This document shows positions 15,883 to 23,128 of a stretch of DNA of 24,127 bases, piece after piece. This DNA comes from UBA7803 sp047920935. Lineage in GTDB: Bacteria > Pseudomonadota > Gammaproteobacteria > Pseudomonadales > Azotimanducaceae. A model generated the notes under the pieces. The model saw only the letters and a list, made by a program, of their open reading frames with translations, was not told the DNA's origin and searched no databases. The stretch lies in NCBI GenBank assembly GCA_047920935.1, contig JBLRXD010000026.1, positions 1 to 24,127 of the forward strand. The letters are read 5' to 3'. The position numbers were made by a program, and so were the translations under genes. The number at the start of each line of letters is the position of its first letter. Position 1 is the stretch's first letter.

Positions 15883-15976
15883 GCCGGCAAGCACTTTCAG
15901 GAGCGTTACGCTCCAGCCAGGCGGAGGGTCGCGACCCCGCTGGGGCGCACCCCAGCTCCTGAAAGTGCTTGCCGGC
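15883..15976. repeat. Foldback element with perfect 21-bp arms and internal hairpins
   Basis: Arms 15883-15903 and 15956-15976 are perfect reverse complements (21 of 21). The 52-base interior contains a 12-base perfect palindrome GGGTCGCGACCC (15926-15937) and a CTGGGG-CGCA-CCCCAG hairpin (15940-15955). An alternative GGAGCG-TTA-CGCTCC hairpin (15900-15914) would compete with the inner end of the long stem. The predicted shape is a long stem topped by two or three small hairpins. There is no coding frame with family similarity and no T-run, so a mobile or RNA-level structural element is more likely than a simple terminator. Confidence 0.85.
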
Positions 15977-16048
15977 GGCCGTCGACGCGAAGACGCGGAA
16001 CCCACCTGCAGGTAGAATACGTCGGTTTTGTGCGACAGGAGCGAGAGC

Positions 16049-17251
16049 ATGGCGATGGTGATCGTGGGAGCGGGGCATGCGGCCGGTCAGGCCGCGGCCA
16101 GCTTGCGCCAGGAGGGGTATACGGGCGAGATCGTCATCATCGGCGACGAGAAGCACATTCCCTATCAGCGACCACCGTTGTCGAAGCAGTATCTGTCCGG
16201 GGAGCAGGGCGTGGAGCGGGTGTACCTGCGGCCGGCCAAGTTCTACCAGGACAAGAACGTGACCCTGAAGACCGGCACGCGCGTGGAAGCCATCGACACC
16301 GCAGCGAAGAAGGTCATCACCGACGCCGGCGAGTCCATCCCCTACGAGAAGCTGCTGCTGGCGACGGGTGGGCGGCCGCGACGCCTGACCATCCCGGGCA
16401 GCGACCTCGGCGGCATTCACTACCTGCGCGGCATCGACGACGTAGACGGCATCCGTGCAGACATGGCACCGGGCAAGAAACTGGTGATCGTCGGCGGGGG
16501 CTACATCGGGCTGGAAGTGGCTGCCGTCGCGGTGGTGGCCGGCCTCGAGGTGCACGTGCTGGAAATGGAACAGCGCATCCTGCAGCGCGTCACTACCGAG
16601 CGCATGTCTGCGTACTACCACCAACTGCACCAGTCCCGGGGGGTGCACATTCATTGCGGCGCCACGGTGACGGCTTTCACCGGCAGCGGGCGGGTCGAAG
16701 CGGTGCTGTGCGGCGAGGAGTCGTACCCCGCCGATATCGTCGTGGTGGGCATCGGCATCATCCCGAATACCGAGGTGGCGGAGGCGGCAGGCGTCGTCTG
16801 CGACAACGGCATCGTGGTCGACGATCACTGCCGCACGTCGGCGGCCGATGTGTTCGCCGCCGGCGATTGCACCAATCATCCCAATCCTCTGCTGCAGCGC
16901 CGTCTGCGGCTCGAGTCGGTTCCCAACGCCATGGAGCAGGCCCGCGTCGCCACGGCCAACATGTGCGGCGGCGACAAGACCTACGCGAGCATCCCGTGGT
17001 TCTGGTCCGATCAGTACGAGCTGAAACTGCAGATGGTCGGCTTCTCTGCCGACGGCGATACTCAGGCCGTCCGCGGCAGCGTCGAGGCGAATCAGTTTGC
17101 GGTGTTTTACCTCAAGGATGGCGCGGTGGTGGCCGTGGATGCGGTGAACAGCCCGAAGGAGTTCATGATCTGCAAGCAGTTGATCGGCAAGCAGGTTGAC
17201 CCCGGGGTGCTCGAGGATCCCGAAGCCGACCTGAAGACTTTGCTCGTGTAG
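16049..17251 (+). CDS. Ferredoxin reductase-like FAD/NAD(P)-dependent oxidoreductase
   Basis: The 400-residue flavoprotein is of the putidaredoxin/rubredoxin reductase type, which passes electrons from NAD(P)H to a ferredoxin that serves a P450 or Rieske oxygenase. It has an N-terminal FAD motif VIVGAGHAAGQAA, the YQRPPLSKQYLSGE block, an NAD-binding motif VIVGGGYIGLEVA in the middle, an ATG/FAD block ending DVFAAGDCTNHPNP, and the C-terminal WFWSDQYELKLQMVG segment typical of this subfamily. I chose the ATG at 16049 because AGGAG lies 7 bases upstream; a TTG at 16028 is less likely. No ferredoxin or oxygenase gene is present in the window, so its partner must be elsewhere. The TAG stop lies within GTAGGGGC, a REP head motif. 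Confidence 0.9.
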   Translation: MAMVIVGAGHAAGQAAASLRQEGYTGEIVIIGDEKHIPYQRPPLSKQYLSGEQGVERVYLRPAKFYQDKNVTLKTGTRVEAIDTAAKKVITDAGESIPYEKLLLATGGRPRRLTIPGSDLGGIHYLRGIDDVDGIRADMAPGKKLVIVGGGYIGLEVAAVAVVAGLEVHVLEMEQRILQRVTTERMSAYYHQLHQSRGVHIHCGATVTAFTGSGRVEAVLCGEESYPADIVVVGIGIIPNTEVAEAAGVVCDNGIVVDDHCRTSAADVFAAGDCTNHPNPLLQRRLRLESVPNAMEQARVATANMCGGDKTYASIPWFWSDQYELKLQMVGFSADGDTQAVRGSVEANQFAVFYLKDGAVVAVDAVNSPKEFMICKQLIGKQVDPGVLEDPEADLKTLLV

Positions 17252-17264
17252 GGGCATGTCGCTT

Positions 17265-17276
17265 GCGCTCGAGCGC
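17265..17276. repeat. 12-bp perfect palindrome GCGCTCGAGCGC
   Basis: This perfect palindrome lies 13 bases after the reductase stop and about 60 bases before the CULT gene. No T-run follows. It could be a protein-binding site or a weak structural element, but function is not clear. Confidence 0.5.
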
Positions 17277-17335
17277 CGGCTGAAACATCCTATCTGGCCA
17301 CTCCATGACAAGGCCTCGAGTCGGCCGCAAAAGCC

Positions 17336-17722
17336 ATGACAGACGTGGTGGACAAGCAGAGTCAGGGGCTGGATCCGCGACTGAAGGATCTGCTCGGCGA
17401 AGACACCGGAGACAGCGGTGATCTGGTGTACTGCAACGAATGTCGGCATCCGGTGGCCCGCAAAGCCGACGTCACCTCCATCAACGGCAGCCACACCCAC
17501 TACTTCACCAATCCGTACGGCATCCGCTTCCATGTCGGCTGCTTCGCCGACGCTCTCGGCTGCGACCTGTCCGGCAGCCCGACCTCCGCAGATACCTGGT
17601 TCCCCGGCTTCAAGTGGCGCCTCGCCACCTGCGCCGGATGCCGCGCGCACCTTGGCTGGTACTTCGAGCGCAGCAGCGAGTACTTTTACGGCTTGATCCA
17701 GGATCGCATCCGCCACGACTGA
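17336..17722 (+). CDS. Free-standing CULT-domain protein (bacterial cereblon-like)
   Basis: The CULT domain is the thalidomide- and uridine-binding domain of eukaryotic cereblon, also found as small single-domain proteins in some bacteria such as Magnetospirillum. This 128-residue protein has a zinc site formed by Cys33/Cys36 (CNEC) and Cys99/Cys102 (CAGC), the FTNPYGIRF strand, and all three aromatic-cage tryptophans: Trp88 (TWFPGF), Trp94 (KWRLATC) and Trp108 (HLGWYF). It ends in EYFYGLIQDRI, also a family hallmark. The first 28 residues are acidic and probably disordered. There is no signal peptide or E3-ligase part. The natural ligand in bacteria is unknown. It lies between a flavoprotein and a pterin-synthase-like operon in the same direction. 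The ATG has a weak ribosome-binding site. Confidence 0.9.
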   Translation: MTDVVDKQSQGLDPRLKDLLGEDTGDSGDLVYCNECRHPVARKADVTSINGSHTHYFTNPYGIRFHVGCFADALGCDLSGSPTSADTWFPGFKWRLATCAGCRAHLGWYFERSSEYFYGLIQDRIRHD

Positions 17723-17786
17723 CCCGCTGCTGCTGCTGCCGCACTCACGCTATCTGCACACATCGCTGTGATAGCATTCCGCGACC

Positions 17787-18290
17787 ATGCGCGCACCCAT
17801 CAGCACCATCGAGATCAGCAAGGAGTACCTGCACTTCAACGCTGCCCACTTCACGCTGTTTTCCGCCACCGAGCGGGAAGATCTGCACGGGCACACGTTT
17901 TACGTCACCGCCACGGTCGACAGCCCGGTGGGGGACGACGGGCTGGCTTTCGATTACAACCTGCTGAAAAGCCGACTGAAGACGCTGTGCGATCATCTCG
18001 ACGAGAAGGTGCTGCTGCCGGAGCGCTCACCCTATCTGACCCTCGAGCAGGCAGACGGCTACCTGGTGGCGCGCTTCGCCGGCGAACGCATTCCGTTTCT
18101 ACCGCGGGACGTGCTCACGCTACCGGTGCGCAACATCACCGTAGAGGAACTGGCGCCGTGGTTTCTCCAGCGCCTGCGTGCCGAGCCTGCCATCGCCGGC
18201 CTGCAGATCAGCCGCTTGCTGGTGCGGGTGTCCTCCGGGCCCGGCCAGTGGGCCGGTGCCGAATGGACAGCGGCCGGAGACGCGCCATGA
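17787..18290 (+). CDS. 6-pyruvoyl-tetrahydropterin synthase/QueD-family protein with altered active site
   Basis: Members of this T-fold family remove triphosphate or the side chain from dihydroneopterin triphosphate, giving 6-pyruvoyl-, 6-carboxy- or 6-hydroxymethyl-pterins. The zinc ligands are visible as His21 (FNAAHF), His34 and His36 (DLHGHTFYV), and a conserved glutamate region occurs at ITVEELAPW (Glu120/121). The usual catalytic Cys four residues before HGH is replaced by Arg30, with Glu31 next to it. This is similar to the Cys-to-Glu change of PTPS-III enzymes that feed folate synthesis. The usual LDH triad element reads LDE (Asp72-Glu73). A single start codon, ATG 17787, fits. The stop overlaps the next ATG (ATGA), so it is coupled to the reductase gene. 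Product is uncertain. Confidence 0.85.
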   Translation: MRAPISTIEISKEYLHFNAAHFTLFSATEREDLHGHTFYVTATVDSPVGDDGLAFDYNLLKSRLKTLCDHLDEKVLLPERSPYLTLEQADGYLVARFAGERIPFLPRDVLTLPVRNITVEELAPWFLQRLRAEPAIAGLQISRLLVRVSSGPGQWAGAEWTAAGDAP

Positions 18291-18982
18291 AATATCTGTT
18301 GATCACCGGCGCCAGCGCCGGCATCGGCGCGCATACCGCCCGGCATTTTCTGCAGGCCGGCTACGAAGTGATCAACCTGTCACGGCGGCCGTGTCCGGTG
18401 GAAGGCGTGGCACATCTGCGTTGCGATCTGGGCGATACCGATTTCATGGCCGGGATCGTCGATGCGTTGACTTCCAGGCTGGCGGACGCGGAGTCGCTGA
18501 CCCTGGTCCACAATGCTGCCCGCATGACCACCGACAGCGCCGCGGACACCGCCAGTGAACAACTCCGGGATGTGCTGGAGATCAACCTGGTGGCCGCCAA
18601 TACGCTCAACCGCCACTGCATCCCGTACATGAAGCCGGGGTCATCGATCATCTACGTCGGTTCGACCTTGTCCGAGAAGGCCGTTCCCAACAGCTACAGC
18701 TATGTGGTCAGCAAGCACGCCATGGTGGGCATGATGCGCGCCACCTGTCAGGACCTGGCGGGGAGCGGCGTACACACTAGCTGCATCTGTCCGGGTTTCA
18801 CCGACACCGAGATGCTGCGCCAGCACGTGCCCGCCGACGCCATGGGTGCGGTGCGCGGCATGTCGGCATTCAACCGCTTGATCACGCCGGAGGAAATCGC
18901 CGCGACCATATTCTGGGCTGCCGGCAGCCCGGTCATCAACGGTTCCGTCATTCATGCCAACCTCGGCCAGGTGGAGCGCTAA
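18287..18982 (+). CDS. Short-chain dehydrogenase/reductase
   Basis: This 231-residue NAD(P)-dependent oxidoreductase of the classical SDR family has the N-terminal cofactor motif TGASAGIG, the structural HNAARM motif in place of NNAG, a catalytic serine in IYVGSTLS, the active-site YVVSK and the C-terminal PGFTDTEM segment. The overlap with the pterin-synthase-like gene (ATGA) and the two-base gap to the transporter gene show one operon. Such pairing suggests reduction of a pterin carbonyl or ring, as sepiapterin reductase or FolM-type SDRs do, but SDR substrates cannot be assigned from motifs. The LLITGASAGIG start is at the normal distance from the ATG. Confidence 0.88.
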   Translation: MKYLLITGASAGIGAHTARHFLQAGYEVINLSRRPCPVEGVAHLRCDLGDTDFMAGIVDALTSRLADAESLTLVHNAARMTTDSAADTASEQLRDVLEINLVAANTLNRHCIPYMKPGSSIIYVGSTLSEKAVPNSYSYVVSKHAMVGMMRATCQDLAGSGVHTSCICPGFTDTEMLRQHVPADAMGAVRGMSAFNRLITPEEIAATIFWAAGSPVINGSVIHANLGQVER

Positions 18983-18984
18983 GT

Positions 18985-19776
18985 ATGACCACCGCAACTC
19001 AAGCGCCCGCCGCCCCCGCAACGGTCGCCAGTGAGGTGCTCTACGAGCGCCGGGAACGGGTGTTCCTGGTGCTGGCCGGATTCTTCCTGTGCGCCATGAC
19101 GCTGTTGAACGTGGTGGGCATCACCCGCTTCGTGCAACTGGGGCCCATGGCCTTGGCCGTGGGCGTGCTGCCGTATCCGCTCACGTTTCTGTGCACCGAT
19201 CTGATCAGCGAACTGTACGGCCGACGGCGCGCCAACTTCCTCGTCTGGGTGGGTTTTACGCTGAACTTCTTCATTCTCGGCGTATTGTGGCTCGGCAACG
19301 CGCTGCCTGCGGTATCGGTCGAGACCCAACCGCCGTGGCAGGTGATTGCCCTCGCCGAAGACATGGCGCTACCCAACGGCCAGGTGGTATCGGGCAGCGT
19401 CGAGCTGTTTCAGCTGCTCTATGCCTGCACCTCGGGGGCGGTATTCGCGTCGATGATGGCCTACATCGCTGCCCAGTATTGCGACGTGCAGTTGTTCCAC
19501 TTCTTCAAGCGGCTGACCAAGGGCAAGCACCTGTGGCTGCGCAACAACTTTTCCACCCTCACCAGCCAGATGGTGGATTCGTTCATGGTGATCACGGTGA
19601 CCTTTGGCGCCGTGTTCCTCGCCGGCGGCATCTCCCTGGCCGCCATGCTGGTGCTGATGGCCAGCAACTACATGTTCAAGATGTTCGTCGCGATGGCCGA
19701 TACGCTGCCGTTCTACTACCTCACGGGCAAGCTCAAGCGCTACCTGGAGATCGACAACGTGCACGTGCTCGAGTAG
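18985..19776 (+). CDS. YhhQ/VUT-family queuosine-precursor-type transporter
   Basis: The 263-residue inner-membrane protein belongs to the family of YhhQ, which imports 7-deazaguanine precursors of queuosine. It has about six hydrophobic helices and the family signature LPYPLTFLCTDLISELYGRRRA after the first helices. Later there are STLTSQMVDSFMVITVTFG and NYMFKMFVAMADTLPFYYL, which match the C-terminal half of the family. It is longer than E. coli YhhQ (221), with an extra soluble loop at about residues 108-140. It is the third gene of the PTPS-like/SDR/transporter operon, so the cargo may be a pterin rather than a deazaguanine. Its stop lies four bases from the convergent LLM oxidoreductase stop, with no visible terminator. 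Confidence 0.88.
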   Translation: MTTATQAPAAPATVASEVLYERRERVFLVLAGFFLCAMTLLNVVGITRFVQLGPMALAVGVLPYPLTFLCTDLISELYGRRRANFLVWVGFTLNFFILGVLWLGNALPAVSVETQPPWQVIALAEDMALPNGQVVSGSVELFQLLYACTSGAVFASMMAYIAAQYCDVQLFHFFKRLTKGKHLWLRNNFSTLTSQMVDSFMVITVTFGAVFLAGGISLAAMLVLMASNYMFKMFVAMADTLPFYYLTGKLKRYLEIDNVHVLE

Positions 19777-19780
19777 CGGC

Positions 19781-20752
19781 TCAACCCACGAGCAGCTCCG
19801 CCGCCTGCGCCACCGAACGGCTCACCCGGGCAGCGTCCAGCCCGCCGATGCGCAAGCGGGCGGCGATCAGATGGGTCATACCGAGACGCTCGCGGTACGC
19901 GGCGACCTGCTCGCGCACGTAGCCTGCCTCACCGACGATGCTCCAGCCTTCAACATCGGCTTCTTCGGCCAATCCGGCAATGCTGCGTGCCTGGGCCTGG
20001 AGCGTGTCGCGCAGGGTTCGGGTCTCGCGCGCGTTGTCGGTGACGAACAGGGTGCGCATCACCGGCACCTCGGCGGGCACGGGGCGCGCCGCGTCCGCGA
20101 TGGCGGCTCGATGGCGTGCGTAGTTCTGCTCCAGCACCGCCAGCGTCTCCACCGGCGAGGCCAGGTAAGGCAGACCCAGCCGGCCGGCCTGGGCCAGAGC
20201 CTTCGGCCCGAACGCCGCCACCCACACCGGCGGGTGCGGCCGCTGCACCGGCAGCGGGTCGAGTTGCACCTCGATGCCGCCCTCTTCGTCTACGCATACC
20301 GGCGCACCCGACCACGCCAGCATCATCCGGGCGAGGCTGGCTTCGAACAGCAGGCGCTTGTCCCGCGGCGCGACGTTGAATGCTCGCAGCATGTGTGGGG
20401 CGTAGCCGCGGCCGACGCCGAGCACCACCCGGCCGGCGGACAGCTGATCCAGCACCGCCACCTGCTCCGCCGCCTGCAGTGGGTTGCGCAGCGGCAACAG
20501 GTAAGAGGTGGTCGCCAGGCGGATGCGCGAGGTGCCGGCGGCCACCGCCGCCAACAGCATCAACGGATCGGGAATGGCGTCCTGGTTGAAGTGGTTCTCA
20601 GGCAGCCAGAACGAGTCGTAACCCAACGACTCGGCATGCCGCGCCTGCTCGGTAAGCCCGGCGGCGCTGCGTTCCCGCGGGTGCCAGGGCGTGAGGCCGA
20701 GCTTCAGCGCGGCGCCGGCGGAACGGACGGGCTTGCTCGCTGCTGCAACCAT
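19781..20752 (-). CDS. LLM-class (luciferase-like) flavin-dependent oxidoreductase
   Basis: The 323-residue TIM-barrel protein resembles bacterial luciferase-like monooxygenases that use FMNH2 or F420. It shows LTEQARHAESLGYDSFWLPENHF, the SRIRLATTSYLLPLRNPLQAAEQVAVLDQLSAGRVVLGVGRG block (about residues 75-116), and HPPVWVAAFGPKALAQAGRLG. No flavin specificity can be decided. The substrate is unknown. The ATG follows the stop of the CoA-transferase gene after three bases, so both are in the same operon; a link to acyl-CoA or lipid turnover is possible. The first 16 residues are a loose tail before the barrel. Confidence 0.88.
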   Translation of the reverse strand: MVAAASKPVRSAGAALKLGLTPWHPRERSAAGLTEQARHAESLGYDSFWLPENHFNQDAIPDPLMLLAAVAAGTSRIRLATTSYLLPLRNPLQAAEQVAVLDQLSAGRVVLGVGRGYAPHMLRAFNVAPRDKRLLFEASLARMMLAWSGAPVCVDEEGGIEVQLDPLPVQRPHPPVWVAAFGPKALAQAGRLGLPYLASPVETLAVLEQNYARHRAAIADAARPVPAEVPVMRTLFVTDNARETRTLRDTLQAQARSIAGLAEEADVEGWSIVGEAGYVREQVAAYRERLGMTHLIAARLRIGGLDAARVSRSVAQAAELLVG

Positions 20753-20755
20753 GGG

Positions 20756-23128
20756 TCAGCGCAACACGCCGGCGGCGTCCAGCGCCTCCACCTTGGCTTG
20801 CGGGTAGTTCAATACTTCGGTGAGCACCCGGGCGCTGTCGATGCCGAACCACGGCGCCCGCGTCGGCAGGTTGGCCTGGGTGCGGGAAAACTTCAGCCGC
20901 GAGCTTTCCACCACCGCGGGTGAGAAGGTGGGGTGAGTCACCGGAATGAAGTGCCGGCGATGGGCCAGTTGCGCATCGGTTGCCAGGTCGACGGTGGTCA
21001 GCACCCGATGGGCCGGCACGCCACCCGCCTGCAGCAGGGCCTCGAGCAGCGCGCCATCCTGGGTCTGGGCCCACGCTGCCAGCCGCAGGTCTATTTCGTC
21101 TTCCACCGCCCGCCGCGCGGCAAGCGAGAACACGCCGCGGCTGAGGAAGTCTTCCATTCCCGCCAGCCGGCAGAGGCTCTGCCACTGGGCGTCGTCCGCC
21201 GCGGCGATGGCGATCCAGCCGTCCTCGCCGCTCACCGGATACACGCCCGACGGCGCGTGACCGCGATCGCGGTTCCCGATGGCCGTGTGTATCTCACCGT
21301 CGCGCAGCCAGGCCAGGCAGTCGGGCGCCAGGAAATGCAGGGCCGCCTCCACCTGCGCCATGTCGATGTACTGGCCTTCTCCGGTACGCGCTCGATGGCG
21401 CAGCGCGCCGAGGATGGCCAGCGCGTTGAAGCGAACCGACGTGAAGTCGGTATACGGACCGAAGCAGCCGGTGGGCGGCTGATCGTCGTGACCCGTCAGA
21501 GCATGAAAACCGGACACCGCAGCGGCCAGATTGCCGTATCCGGCGTAGGCGCTCCATGGGCCGTCCTGGCCCATGAGGCAGCTCGAGATCATGATGATCT
21601 CAGGATTCAGCGCCTTGACCGTGACGTAATCGAAGCCCATGCGCGCCACCACGCCCGGGGCGAACGACTCGGTGAACACATCGGCCCAGCGGATCAGATC
21701 GGCAAGCACCGCGCGGCCTTCGCTGCTGCCGAGATCAAGGCAGATGTTCTGCTTGTTGCAGTTGGTGGTGTGATGACAGGCGGCACGTTCCGGCTCCGGC
21801 ACCCCACCAATGTAGGGCGGCACGTTGCGCACCATGTCCAGCCGTTGCGAGGACTCCACGTGTACCACCGTGGCGCCGTAATCGGCCAGCATGCGGGTCG
21901 CCCCCGGGCCGGCCACCACCCAGAACAGATCGAGCACCTTGAGCCCGGCCAGGGGGCCGGATCCGGCGGCGGGGATGAAGCCGCGCCGGTCGCCGGGCGG
22001 TGGCCGCGGTTGCCACGCCCGGGGCGCGTTTTCGGCCAGCGCCAGTGGCGAGCCGGAAAAGCGTGCGAACGGCCCGGGACGCGGGCCGGAAGCGCCGGTA
22101 TGGACGAACTTGCGGGTCTTGACGTGCGCCGAATCGAGCAGGTCGGCTACCCCCAGCACCGGGGCTACCAGCAGCCGCCGCGCCACCGCTTCGGCCATCA
22201 GTTCCGCCTTGGTGCGGCTGGCCACCAACGCTTCGATGCCACTCTGCACCGGCGCCCAGTCTGCCGCGGTGATGGCGCCCTGAAGCATCTGCATGCCCGC
22301 CTGCCCCCACGACCAGCGCAAGTCCGCGGCCGTGCACAGGCCCTCCTCGTGTACCCACGCCATCAGCCGTGACATGAACGCCGCCAGCGGCGGCAGCACC
22401 CCTTGCAGCACCAGCACCCAGCCGTCCTTCGCCTGAAACTGGCTGCGCATGTGGACGTCGCCCATGGTGGCGCCATAGGCCGAGCGTCGCGCCATGTCCT
22501 GCCCCACCAGGCCGTCCAGGGCCCGTGACAGCAGCGCCAGGGTCAGCGACTGCTGTCCGGCGATATCCACATGCTGGCCGAGCCCACTCTGATCGCGCTC
22601 GGCCAGAGCGATGAAGACCGCCACCGCCGCGTCCGCGGCGGCGTGGCCGTGGGCCTGAGGGGCGCTGATGCGCACCGGCGGTCGATCCGCGCTGCCGGTG
22701 ACGAACAGGTGGCCGGCCGCCGCGGTAACGATCAGGTCGGTGTGCAGGTAGCCGGACTTGGGGCCGTCGCCGCCGAACGGCGTCACCGAAACGTGCACCA
22801 GCCGGGGATTGAGCGCCGCCAACGCAGCCGCATCCAGCCCCAGGGCGGCAAGAGCCCCTGGCCGCTCGGACTCGATCAGCACATCCGCCAGCGCCAACTG
22901 CTCGCGCAAAAGCGCCGGATCGGCATGCCAGTCGAGCACCTGTACGCCCTTCCCCTGGGTGTAGGCCTGCCAGTGACGGGAAGCCGCCAGCAGCGGAGCG
23001 TGCACCGGCAGCACCCACTGCTGCACGTCCGCCCCCATGTCGGCGAGCAGCTGGCCGCACATGAGGCCGAACTCGGTGGAGAGATCGAGCACCCGAACCT
23101 CACTCAACATGCCGAGCGCCTGTCGCAT
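20756..23128 (-). CDS. Fused two-domain CaiB/BaiF (class III) CoA-transferase
   Basis: Class III CoA-transferases move CoA between carboxylic acids through an aspartyl-CoA intermediate. This 790-residue protein contains two such modules. The C-terminal module (from about residue 391, LKVLDLFWVVAGPGATRML) is complete, with the likely catalytic Asp561 in GPYTDFTSVRF. The N-terminal module (from about residue 9) aligns well, for instance GLGQHVDIA against GEGQYIDMA, but the catalytic position reads His160 in APQAHGHAAAD. The first half may thus be structural or substrate-binding. Class III enzymes normally form interlocked dimers, so the fusion could be a built-in heterodimer. The ATG at 23128 overlaps the preceding gene by 29 bases; an ATG at 23110 is also possible. 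Substrate is unknown. Confidence 0.9.
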   Translation of the reverse strand: MRQALGMLSEVRVLDLSTEFGLMCGQLLADMGADVQQWVLPVHAPLLAASRHWQAYTQGKGVQVLDWHADPALLREQLALADVLIESERPGALAALGLDAAALAALNPRLVHVSVTPFGGDGPKSGYLHTDLIVTAAAGHLFVTGSADRPPVRISAPQAHGHAAADAAVAVFIALAERDQSGLGQHVDIAGQQSLTLALLSRALDGLVGQDMARRSAYGATMGDVHMRSQFQAKDGWVLVLQGVLPPLAAFMSRLMAWVHEEGLCTAADLRWSWGQAGMQMLQGAITAADWAPVQSGIEALVASRTKAELMAEAVARRLLVAPVLGVADLLDSAHVKTRKFVHTGASGPRPGPFARFSGSPLALAENAPRAWQPRPPPGDRRGFIPAAGSGPLAGLKVLDLFWVVAGPGATRMLADYGATVVHVESSQRLDMVRNVPPYIGGVPEPERAACHHTTNCNKQNICLDLGSSEGRAVLADLIRWADVFTESFAPGVVARMGFDYVTVKALNPEIIMISSCLMGQDGPWSAYAGYGNLAAAVSGFHALTGHDDQPPTGCFGPYTDFTSVRFNALAILGALRHRARTGEGQYIDMAQVEAALHFLAPDCLAWLRDGEIHTAIGNRDRGHAPSGVYPVSGEDGWIAIAAADDAQWQSLCRLAGMEDFLSRGVFSLAARRAVEDEIDLRLAAWAQTQDGALLEALLQAGGVPAHRVLTTVDLATDAQLAHRRHFIPVTHPTFSPAVVESSRLKFSRTQANLPTRAPWFGIDSARVLTEVLNYPQAKVEALDAAGVLR

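Noticed and set aside
15124..17199. 691-codon plus-strand frame overlapping oxidase and reductase
   Set aside because: An out-of-frame Arg/Gly-rich shadow of two recognisable flavoenzymes that spans the foldback repeat.
15173..17716. 847-codon minus-strand frame across the oxidase, repeat island, reductase and CULT genes
   Set aside because: It crosses several real genes and non-coding repeats; the open frame follows from high GC content in the third codon position of the other strand.
17725..17742. Short CTG-repeat run between the CULT and PTPS-like genes
   Set aside because: Only four CTG units; too short to call a microsatellite or phase-variable tract.
19770..19790. Possible bidirectional terminator between the convergent transporter and oxidoreductase genes
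   Set aside because: The stops are only four bases apart and no stem with a T-run is visible on either strand.
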